Assembly (NCBI GenBank): GCA_963576565.1
Contig: OY755039.1
Coordinates: 26,674,602 to 26,738,601, forward strand
Origin: Aspidapion aeneum
Lineage: Eukaryota > Arthropoda > Insecta > Coleoptera > Brentidae
Length of the DNA stretch: 64,000 nt
Direction: 5' to 3'
Part shown: positions 14,601 through 26,600 of the stretch, piece after piece
Layout: each line of letters opens with the position of its first letter
Position numbering within the stretch: the first letter of the stretch is position 1
Notes under the pieces: generated by a model
Databases searched by the model: none
What the model was told of the DNA's origin: nothing
The model's input: only the letters and a program-made list of their open reading frames with translations
Translations under genes and position numbers: made by a program

Positions 14601-17600
14601 TGCTGGCACATAATGACGTCATTATGTTGCTAGACGACTCGGACGATGAGGAATTTAAAACGCAGGATGCGATCCTTTCAGAAGCTCGTAAATATTTTTA
14701 TGCGTGTAAGGGGGTTTACTCTAAAATATTTCCGGTTGAGGCCCCATCTTTTTCGGGATCATATGTTCGACAAAACGAATACGAAACTCCAAAACTCAAA
14801 GAGTTAGGTATTCCCATATTTCGAGGTGATAAAAAATTATGGCCAAGCTTTTTCGATCTTTTTAATAACATTATAGATCAAAATCAAAGTCTAAGTAACG
14901 TTCGAAAACTTCAATATTTATTTTCATATCTCGAGGATGAGCCTTTAAAATTGATATCAGGGATTAGCTTATCTGATCAAAATTATAAAATTGCTTACGA
15001 CAAATTAGTCAATAGATATCAAAACAAGCGAGACCTCGCAAATGATGCTTTGAGCTCAATTATGAACTCCACCTTAAAAAACGAGTCAGCTAAAGAATTG
15101 CGTAATTTAATTGACACCTTTTCTGAATCCCTAGAAATTTTAAAATCACTTAGCTTTGACGTTGACAGTTGGGACTTTATTATTTTTTTCATTTTATTAG
15201 AAAAATTGGATATTCCAACGCGTTCAAATTTCGAAATGAGTCACGCCAATACTAATACCGAAATTCCCACTTTTCAGTCACTTTTTCAATTTCTAGAAAA
15301 AAGATGTAAAGTTTTGGAATCACTTCCTCAATCAACAGCACCCAAAAAGGTGCCTATCTATCAAAAATCAAATTCTATGCAAAATCAGTCTGGGCAAAAG
15401 CCTACCTATCAAAATTCAAATTCTATGCGAAATCAGTTTGGGCAAAAGCCTACCTATAAATCATCCAACTCGCCTTTTATAGGACTGGCTGGCACCTCAA
15501 CTAGTTCGAGTACGGGAATAAAATGTTTCCGATGTAATCAAGGTCACGTGCTTTCGAAATGTCAAACATTTCTTGATCTCTCACCTATCGATCGCCTATC
15601 TTTCGTCAAACAGAAAAAATTATGTTTAGCGTGTTTTCATCCCTTGCATGATGTAGATACGTGCAAATCAAAATATTCATGCAGGACTTGCAATAGTAAA
15701 AGGCACCACACTTTAACTCATATCTTAGAAACTAATCAAGCGTCTGGAAGCCAAGATACTAGTCCTGTCATTCACACACCACCTGTCAATAATCTTCATG
15801 TGTCATTAAATGCCTCAGGACCTTCAGGTACCTTTCTTTTATGCACCGCCATAATAGATGTTATGGACGGTTGCGGAAATTTTCAACCTGTAAGGGCACT
15901 GCTTGATTCTGGATCACAGACTGGATTCATCAGTGAAAAGTGTATTCAGCGTCTTAATCTTCCTAGGCGAAGTTACACCACTGAAATATTCGGATTAAAT
16001 CAGATGTCTTCTTTTACTTCCAAAGGGCTCGTTCAATGTCACATTAAGCCACAAGGACAAGTCACTCCTTTACTTAATTTCGAAGCAATTGTTGTTCCAC
16101 AACTATGTTCCAATATGCCTACATTCTCCTTGAACGATAATCAGTGGAAACACTTGGGAAACCTTAAACTTGCCGACCCATCTTATTTCAAATCTAGACC
16201 TGTGGACCTGGTTATTGGTTGCGAGCTATTCGCACAGATTTTCAAGGAGGGCAGGGTTCTTGGACAGGTAGGGCAACCTTCAGCCCTTGAAACTATCTTT
16301 GGCTGGGTCGTCATGGGAAAGGTTGACGAAGTAGGTAGTCTTACGGAACGAACCAGTTGTTTTTTAACGAGTCATTCACCTCCTTTAGAGGTCATTCTCC
16401 CTAGGTTTTGGGAAATCGAACATTTGCCTAAAAAACAAATCTTATCAAAGGAAGAAAAACAAGCAGAATCAATTTTTACTGCTAGTGTATTACGGCAACC
16501 GAGCGGTAGATTCATGGTAGATCTTCCGTTTAAAGATAAAATAAACCCTGACCTAGGAAATACTTATCCGCAAGCTTATCGTAGATTTTTACTTCTAGAA
16601 AATAGATTAATCAAAAATCCTGATCTGTACACTGCCTATTCAAATTTCATGCAAGACTATATCGATTCTAATCATATGAGTTTGGTTTTATCTAGTCAGC
16701 CAAAGGTCGACGTATCGTGTTTTTTAGCACATCATTGCGTTTTAAAGCCGGAAAGCTTGAGTACAAAATTAAGGGTGGTCTGGGATTGTTCAGCAGTCAC
16801 CCCAAAAAATATTAGTCTCAATGACACATTGTTATCTGGACCGAAACTTCAAAAAGATATTGCTTCTTTACTCCTTACATTTCGTCTTAATCCTATTGCC
16901 TACATTGCTGATATCAAACAGATGTTCCGTCAAGTCCTTATCAATCCTTATCACCGTCCTTATCAAAGGATATTGTGGAGGTTTTCTCCACAGGACCCAC
17001 TTTCAGTGTGGGAACTTTCTACTGTCACTTTTGGCATGACATGCTCGCCTTTTCTAGCCATGCGTACCTTAAATGAGCTGGCAGAGAGAGAAAAGGAACG
17101 TTTTCCTATGGCTAGTACTGTTCTAAAAACGTCAATCTATATCGACGATATCTTGGGAACTAGCCCTTCGCTTTCTGAAGCTCTCTCCCTTCAAACAGAA
17201 CTCAATGATTTGTTGAAGTCGGGAGGATTTGAACTTAAAAAATGGGCAAGCAATTGTCCTGAGTTATTGGCAACATTGCCAGAGTCCGATCGTCAAATGC
17301 CTCTCTCTTTCGACAAGGAGGAACCCCACTTTATCAAAGTTTTAGGACTTCAATGGCATCCAAAAAACGACATTTTTTCTTATCAATGCCGAATGAAGGA
17401 CAAACCCCCAACCAAACGTTCTATTTTATCTATCATAGGAACAATCTTCCACCCCTTAGGTTTTCTTTGTCCCTTGTTGCTACAAGCAAAATTTATTTTG
17501 CAACAGTTGTGGATATCGAAAGTAGGCTGGGACGAAGAACCAGATTCTTCTATCATCGACTCTTGGAACAAACTTCGTTCTGAATTCCCGCTTCTTTCCA

Positions 17601-20600
17601 ATTTTCAATTACCCCGACAAATCAAACTGTCAAAAACCAATACCTGTCAAATCATCGGCTTCTGTGACGCTTCAATTCGAGGCTACGCAGGCGTCGTATA
17701 TTTTCGTGTAGAAGAGGAAAACAATATATCTGTTTCTCTCATATCTGCAAAATCTAGGGTCGCGCCTATAAAGTCACAACCTTTGGCTAGGCTAGAACTC
17801 CTAGGCGCATTTCTTTTAAGCGAATTAATTGACTTCGTTTTATCTAGCTATGAAGGAAAAATAACTTTTACAAATATCGTTACTTTCTGCGATTCGCAAG
17901 TCGTATTGCACTGGCTTTCATCCCCTCCTAATCGCTGGCAAACCTTTGTTGGAAATCGCGTCAGTAGAATCCAAGAAATCATCCCCTCAAACTCGTGGCG
18001 CTACATTCCTTCTGCTTTGAATGCAGCCGATATTGCGTCACGAGGGGCCACCCCTTCACAGCTCATGTCACATGACATGTGGTGGAACGCACCGTCGTTT
18101 TTGTGGTCTCCCGAAAACGAATGGCCCGATTTTCATAAACCAAAAATGCCGATTGATTTCGGAGATATTAATCTGGAGGAAAAGCCAAAAGTCTGTTGCA
18201 ATGCGATAATTGATGTCAACTTCTTAGATCAGCTTCTTATCAAATCTTCATCTATATCCAAAATTCAACGTATCATTTGTTATGTCCTTCGAATAGTTAA
18301 CCTTTTTCAAAACCATTCCTATCAAAAACCCACTAAGCCGCCGGACCAAAAAGTTATTTTTGAGAATATTGTTTTTCCTACCACCGGTGAGATGCAAAGT
18401 GCGTTACACCTTCTTATCAAACGCGTTCAAGGTTCTTGTTTTTCTGAACTTTTTTCTGCGTTACCTAAGGATAAACCAATACCGAAACCTTTGCGAAAAC
18501 TTTCACCTTTTCTTGATGAGAATAATATCATTAGAGTCGGTGGCAGATTACAAAAATCTGACCTTTTGTCTTATTCTGCAAAACACCCCGTCTTACTTTC
18601 GAGTGACCATCGTTTAACTACACTTCTTATCGAGTCCGCTCATCGACAATATCTTCATCCTGGGTTTAAAACATTACATAATCTGCTTTTACAGCAATTT
18701 TGGATATTATCTGCCAGACGGGCAATTCAAAGAACCATATCCAAGTGCTTGCAATGTTTTAGAATCAACCCTAAACCCTATAGACCGCCCATAATGAGTT
18801 CACTTCCCGCTCATCGAATCAATCAGCTTAAACCTTTTTCGAGTGTAGCTATCGACTTTTGTGGACCTTTCTTTGTGATTCCTCATCGTTACCGTGGTTG
18901 TAGAGCTTTCAAATCGTATGTCTGTGTGTTTGTCTGTACGGCCACACATTGCGTGCATTTGGAATTACCCATGGAACTGTCCACCGAAGGGTTCGTAGGT
19001 GCATTCCATCGATTCATTTCTAGACGCGGAAGCGTGACGCAATGCTGGTCAGATCAAGGCAGTAATTTTATAGGGTTTCGTAACCAATTACTGGATTACG
19101 CAAGAAGTGCTGCCACCAGACTTTCTATTCGTTGGCATCTGGGACCTCCTCTCAGTCCACATTTCAATGGCCTGGCAGAAGCTGGCGTCAAAAGTTTTAA
19201 AACTCACTTTGTTCGAGTTGTCGGCGACCAGAAGTTGTCTATCATGGAGATGTCCACCCTTACCTGTCGCATAGAAGCCGTACTTAATAGTCGCCCTTTA
19301 TCTCCTGCCTCTTCAGACCCACACGATCTTCAACCTCTTACCCCTGGGCATTTTTTGACACTTGAACCCCTTAACTCTGAAATTCCGGAGTCAGATTTGT
19401 CCGAGGTTCCCCTAAATCGGCTCTCGAGATGGCAACTAATCCAAAAACTACATAATGATTTTTGGAAACGGTATTCTATAGAGTATTTGCATACGCTACA
19501 ACAGCGACACAAGTGGGCTGATTTGTCCCCAAATATCAAATTAAATGATTTGGTTATCATAACAAGTGATCACATTCAAACGCCTTTGAAATGGCCGGTC
19601 GGTCGGGTCATCGAACTGCATCCCGGCGGGGACGGTCAGGTGCGTGTTGCGACGGTAAAAACGGTTACAGGTGTTTATAAGCGGCCAGTTGTAAAACTGT
19701 GCCTCTTGCCAAATTAAAAGTAATTTTAATTTTCTACCTTTTACCGGGTATTACAATAGGTTTTTTATTTTTAATTTTTTTTTTTTTTGAATTTTTTGTT
19801 TGTTTGTTTTGCCTTTTTTCGGGATTTCGTTATCTCTAAATAAACTTACGATACTTATCTATTTTCATTCATTTATATTTATCGGTCGATTCTTTTTCTT
19901 ATATCTATATCTGTCCGGTTGAGATTCTAAATTTGTGTGTTTTGGAGGGCAGTTATGTTAGCTCCCGCTAAATTTCGCGGTTGTTTATATATATTTTTAA
20001 AAACACACAACTGTATGAAAGGCAAAGCGCATTCAGCGTATTTGGACATGCGCACCAACAACCGGTGAGATCATTGTCAATCGCCAAGAGAAAAAGGCGT
20101 GTTAATTTCGGTCTCCAACTATTTTAAATATCTACACCTGAAAGTGCTCGATTTTTGTGTACTGAAGCATAGAACTGGAAACTTCAACCCTTCAGCTACG
20201 TGGTGACATCATTAGATCCACTCGGGGGCCCCTGTGAACGAGGAGAACTTGAATGCAAAGGAGGTGAGTGCTTGTCTTTGATTACCGTTGTGTGGTTCCA
20301 ACCATTTTACCTATGGACATTTTGATTGTTTCGTAAAATCATATCAATATATTTATGTTTGCTCGCGATATCATTAATTAATAATATTTACAGTCCATTC
20401 ATTGCCTTTAACGTTTTTCTATCCGTGGGCTAACAGCGCCTCTTGCTATAGTTTGCTCACTAATTACATTTAATTAGAGACAAAACCGTCTGATTAACTT
20501 CGCAAGATTTGTCACATTGACCAGCAGTGTTCTGAGGAGTCCCATAAGGACGAAACGGTTAACTGTCAACACTTATTAGGTGTCCATTAGATCTTGGACC

Positions 20601-23600
20601 CCCGTGAGGTTTAGTTTTCAGGCTACCCACAGAAAAATATAAGGGAAACAAAAAAACTCCTTTTTGCCCGATTAGCCACGAAACTTGTTTGATTTTTAAA
20701 TTCACGGGTACGAAATTCCACGTTTGTTAGTATTATTTGGCTTAAAAATTCCGTTGATTGACGCTCACTGTCTTGAAGACGGGTAAAAATGCAATCTGTG
20801 TTGATCCGGCCTAAAAGACAAAGAGCTGTCGTAGGTCACGGACTATAGTTGTTTTCTTTTATTTGCATTCGATCTTTTCATTGATTTTTCTCGTATCTCG
20901 GTAGATGGCGCCTCTTGCTATAGTTCGCTCACTAATTACATTTAATTAGAGACAAAACCGTCTGATTAACTTCGCAAGATTTGTCACATCGACCAGCAGT
21001 GTTCTAAGGAGTCCCATAAGGACGAAACGGTTAACTGTCAACACTTATTAGGTGTCCATTAGATCTTGGACTCCCGTGAGGTTTAGCTTTCAGGCTACCC
21101 ACGGAAAAATATAAGGGAAACAAAAAAACTCCTTTTTGCCCGATTAGCCACGAAACTTGTTTGATTTTTAAATTCACGGGTGCGAAATTCCACGTTAGTT
21201 GGTATTATTTGGCTTAAAAATTCCGTTGATTGACGCTCACTGTCTTGAAGACGGGTAAAAATGCAATCTGTGTTGATCCGGCCTGAAAGACAAAGAGCTG
21301 TCGTAGATCACGGACTATAGTTGTTTTCTTTTATTTGCATTCGATCTTTTCATTGATCGATATTGTATAGCAGTGTTTTCTTTCGCCTGCTTTTGGTTTT
21401 TTTGTTTTTCTCGTATCTCGGTAGATGGCGCCTCTTGCTATAGTTCGCTCACTAATTACATTTAATTAGAGACAAATACGTCTGATTAACTTCGCAAGAT
21501 TTGTCACATCGACCAGCAGTGTTCTGAGGAGTCCCATAGGGACGAAACGGTTAACTGTCAACACTTATTAGGTGTCCATTAGATCTTGGACCCCCGTGAG
21601 GTTTAGCTTTCAGGCTACCCACGGAAAAATATAAGGGAAACAAAAAAACTCCTTTTTGCCCGATTAGCCACGAAACTTGTTTGATTTTTAAATTCACGGG
21701 TACGAAATTCCACGTTGTTTGGTAATAATAACGCACCGGACAACACAAGAGTTTATAGTAGTTTTTAGGTAAATGTATCATTTAGATTTACTCAGTAAGC
21801 CTTGGGTTATCATATTTACATACCAGCAAGCCGGACTAAAGTGGACTTTAAAAGATCTAGTCTATAAAAGTAGCAGGAACCTTACCATTTTTTCGATGCT
21901 GCTTAAAACCTCAATCCTTACCCTACACGCAAATGTATTACTGGTTAAGCAGAATAGCTAATAGCTAGACTTCGCGATACTGAAGCCTATTTGGTTGAGA
22001 TTTGTAATTTCTTTTTTAATTTAATAAAAGTCGTTTTTATTTATTTATTTATTAACTTTTAATGCATCAAATTCCTGGGCTCATTTATGGGTTCAATTAG
22101 CATCGGTTAAGAATGTTATCAGAATGTCGGATTTGGCCACTTATTACCTAGCCCCAGATCACTGTGCGGTGTACAGGAAAAAAACAATAACTTAAGGGCG
22201 ATTCCTAGTTTTTTTGTAAATTTGCTGGGATCCTCTTCAAATATCCTCGAACCGGGGCATGCTCACTCTTCCGATTTGATTTTAATAAGGAAAGTTTAAA
22301 ATCCGTTGGACTCTGACTCTGTTTATTTTAATCCAACTAGGGCGTCATAGAATTTGTAGGTGGTCAGCATGTCATGAGCATGAAGTTAGCGAAGCACCCA
22401 TCGCAAATCGAATCGCGACTAGGTGGATATTTTGCCGTTAATTAGTCGTGAATTAGTGGGAAAAATTAATTTTGTCGCTCTTATTTTTGACCGTTATTTT
22501 GGGTGCTTCGCTAACTGCATATGAAGTTAGCGAAGCGAAGCAAAATATGAAAATGCTTAATTTAGGAGCCCTCTTCCTTCGTAATACATTCCGAACTTAC
22601 CCCTTAAATTCAGTACGAAACGTGGATTGCTTTAAATAATAAAAGCAAAATAGCTGTTTACAAATAATAACAATTACTTTAGTAATTCAATTGAATTTTT
22701 GTAATTTCATTATAATTGTAAAATAATTTTTCAATTATTTTAAAAACTTAAATAATTGCAATTACCATAACACCGCATTTCAACTTATTTTTTTTTCATA
22801 AGGGGCAAAAATTAAATTTTAAAAGAAGTAGTAAACGTGTAAAAATTTTTTCTACGGACTCAAACCAGTAGAGGGGCAAGAGGTTTAGGGCGGTCGTAAA
22901 TCCTTACCCCCAAAAATGTTGTCCTCTATTCTGTTTCCTGGTTAGTGTATGGTGACATTTAGCAACTTGACTTCGCGAGCCGCCGCCAAGAGATCGAACA
23001 TTTAAGCGCGGCTTTAATAAAAAGCAAGGTTATTGTGTAACAAAAAATTATTTAAAAATATAATTTTTCTCGATTTAATGTTTCCTAATTAAAGCTAAAA
23101 TAACGAAATAAATAATACGGACTATTTATTCGTCTTTTTAAAGTGGAAATCTTATTTTGATGGCTCCTGTTTAATAATAAAAAACTATTAATGAATTTTG
23201 AGTCACAGCGGCAAACGCTCCTGAATATGCGCGTCTTTGGTCCCTCACTGACTTCTTGCTTTCCATAAGTTCATCCTTTTTTATACGCTTTTCATAAAGG
23301 CTAAACGTTCGAAGTCGAGCCCCGTATATTTTTTACTGTATTGAATAAGTCTGATCTCTGAAATTTAGAACCAAAAACAAATAAAATGCTCCGCAATTTA
23401 AAACAAAAATATTTTCATGACAATAAATTTAAAGTGGAATTGAGTTTATGGGCCAGGGCTTTGAGGTGAGGCTACAGACCCTAAGCTAGTACCTAAAGTG
23501 CCTATAGGATAAAACGGCGCTAATACTAAACGGACAAGACATATACTTACTTTACACACAATATCTGAAAAGAGAGAGTAGATTGTTGTTTTCGGTTTCT

Positions 23601-26600
23601 AAAATAGCTTATTCCACATATATGGGCTAAAGCGCCGATTTGAGGGAGGAATAAAAGGTTCTCCCGCTTTCTGCAATAGATGAATAATAATCCAACAATT
23701 TCTTTTTCTTAGGCCATCAACATCCTCTTTGTTTTAACACAGATCGGCACTTGTTTGGACAAAAAAAAACACAGTCATTCTTGTTCCCTCAGTAAGTTCA
23801 CCACGCAGAACTATAGTCCCCTGTCGGGGCCACCTAGGCACTAAGCTACTGACTTTATGGTTTTCTAGCTAGCACTAATTTTTTTATATATTTTTTATCG
23901 ATTACATTTTTTTAATAAAGTTTCGCAGCAAACCAATAAATCAGTTAATCGAAAAATTAAAGTTCCTCATCGAGTTGTGTATGACATTCGCATCGAATTC
24001 AGTATTGAAAGCTCCATAAAAATACAGTAAATATAAATTGGACTTTTATAAGAAAACGCTGAACTGTTTTGGTACATGTTGGGTCAGAGGCGTCCCTATA
24101 AGCAACAATTTCGCACTTAATTTTTTTGTTTTTAATTAAAATATGCCAGAAGGCAGACGAATGTTCATCAATTAATTCCTTCGGATAATTTTTCCGTACT
24201 TATATCCAAATGCAAGTGAATGAATTAATTGACATTTGTCCAGGTTCACTAATTGGCCACATCAAAATAAATTACGAAACTGAAAACGTAAAGTACACGG
24301 AATGGGAAGACAACTTAACGACCGATTTACCATATACACACTACACTTTGCTGACGAGCAAGTAATTGTAACTAGTGATAAAGTTAACGGAACAATACCA
24401 AAAGTGGGGGTTAACGGTGAACGTGGACAAGACACAGTACTTATGGATGATTCTACAAAAATGGTGCTGTGGAGTGGGAATGCATATTTTTCAAACACAG
24501 ACTGCAAATGAAGCATAGTTTTAGTTATAAGATTTAAAACGAAATGTTTTCTTTATGGAGCATTTGAGTTTAATGTATAAAAAAAATTGCAAGTTTATAA
24601 TTTTTTTTATTACAAAGCAAATACCTCATTCCTCTGGTGTAGTCCCAAACCAAATATTAAAAACTCAGATTCAAAAAAATATCCTAATAAATAATATTTA
24701 ACCAAGTCTTAACTATTTATCAAAAAATTGATAAAACTTAAGTTTGCAGTCATATTTTTGAAAATCCGAATTTACATTTTCTCCGGAAAATTTTACAATT
24801 TTAAGCGTGCTCCATTTTTAATAACACAATATTTATGAATACCACCGGTTAATTTCTAGAGAAAGAGACGTCCCTGGATATCTAATTTACTTGTGAAGGT
24901 GACAAGTTGTGACAGATAATGTCATTAGTTTGGTTTAAGTTATAGATCTTTTTATTTTCGGTAGAAAATTAGTTTTTTTCAGAGAAATCAAAAAGGAACG
25001 CTTCAATTATCATTCCTCTGATAAGTAAATATTCGACTGATATCAATAGTATAATATTTTTGTTGATTGTTTTAAAATTATAAGTATAGGAACTTTGTTT
25101 ATATAAAACTTAAGTTAAGTAGTCTAAATAGATTTTGATTTAAATTGGAAAACCATTAAAAAACTCATTCCTCTGGTACTCATTCTTCTGGAATTTTTAT
25201 GCAATCATTCCTAAAATTCGGGAAAATAAATGTTTCTTTGCTTACACCTAATTAGTTACATATATTTGAAAAAAACAATTATTTACTGTGCTGTACTGTT
25301 ATTTAAAGGCAATGACCAAAAATGATATCCATATAGCCCACTTTTGGTAGAATCATCCTTATGTATTGCAGACGAATCAAGTGAGTTAGAACTAGATACT
25401 AGACAAACAATATAATATGAGTATGTATACTTGGATGTCACATTTGATAAAATTATTAACCGACTCTAAAGACCAGGAAAAATAATAGTAAGATGAAAAT
25501 AGGTTGTTAATGTCTTAACAGTATCTTATGGAGCAGAGAGATAAAAAACAATATAAAATTTAACATATATGAAATAATGGTGAAAACTACGCTGTTGTAT
25601 GGAATAGAGACTTGTAGCGTAACAGAAAAATACAAAACGTATAGAAATGAATGCAATAAGAAAACCAATGAGAATAGATATTCTCTATTTCTGATATGAT
25701 CTGATGTAGATAGATCAGATCATATCAGAAATAAGATCATAAAAGAAAGAATGGAAATCGAGGGAAGCATAACGGATGACATCACTAAAAGACAACTGAT
25801 ATGGTATGGCCATGTACAATGGATGAATGACCAAAGATTACCAAAGCAGGTCCTAGATTGTAACTAATAGGGTGCAGAAAAGAGGGCGTCCTAAACTGGA
25901 ATGGCAACAGTCAATCCAAAGATCAATGAGTCAAAGAAACCTGGCAGAAGATGATTGTCAGGATCGAAGGAGGTGGAGAATAGGCGTTGGACAACGTAGA
26001 AAAACGTTCTAAATCGACATAGTACCGTGCCAAATTTACACACATCTGTAATATCGTCAATTTTAAGTTATCTTTAATTAATTTATGTCAACTGGCAGCG
26101 ACAAAAATTTTTCGAAAAAATAGATGTCTCTTTTTTGTAGTAAGCATGTCAGCTGGCAGTGACAAAATTATTTCCTAAAAAATTGGTGTTTGTTTTTTGT
26201 TATGACCCATCTTTTATTTTTCTAAAAATGCATTTCTTAAAATATTTTGTCATGGGCACATTATTATATTTTACATGTAGGCAGGTCGCACCACTCATAA
26301 TCAAACCTAACCATGTAGGCAGGTCCAATATGTCCAAATACTACTACTACTATGTCGGTTTAGAACGTTTTTCTACGTTGTCCGACGCCTATTCTCCACC
26401 TCCTTCTATCCTGACAATCATCCTGTCAGATTTTTTTGACTCATTGATCTTTGGATTGACTGTTGCCATTCTAGTTTAGGACGCGCTCTTTTTCTGCGCC
26501 CTATTGGTTGCCATTCTAGGACCTGCTTTGGTAATCTTTCGTCGTTCATCCGTTGTACATGGCCGTACCATATCAGTTGCCTTTTAGTGATGTAATCCGT

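Larger units (their letters stand above)
13570..20435 (+). mobile_element. intact BEL/Pao LTR retrotransposon
   Basis: A 6866-base element with two 480-base LTRs (TGTTAGC...GCTAACA) and one uninterrupted gag-pol frame. The 6-bp GCGCCT lies just before (13564-13569) and just after (20436-20441), a target duplication inside the ribozyme repeat. The LTRs look identical by eye, so the insertion is recent. It lies in sense orientation in the ds intron. No envelope frame is present. Confidence 0.95.
20436..21719 (+). repeat. ribozyme repeat units, second (inverted) orientation
   Basis: Continues the flipped array after the BEL insertion: three ribozyme-bearing units with ribozymes on the + strand. 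Spacing is 472 bases between the first two (about 48 bases around CAGTGTTTTCTTTCGCC are missing) and 520 between the next two. It ends in CACGTTGTTT next to the right copy of the 13-bp direct repeat. Units are a little more diverged than in the left half. Confidence 0.9.

Noticed and set aside
20926..21050. Type III hammerhead reading, using ACCGUC upstream and ACGGUU as an open stem III
   Set aside because: Stem III would pair (AACCGU/ACGGUU), but stem I then fails beside the core. The type I fold pairs stems I, II and III cleanly and is kept by covariation in the 45-kb copy.
10494..21719. CRISPR-like array or rDNA spacer
   Set aside because: The 520-bp units are contiguous, without short repeats and variable spacers, and have no rRNA sequence; the genome is eukaryotic.
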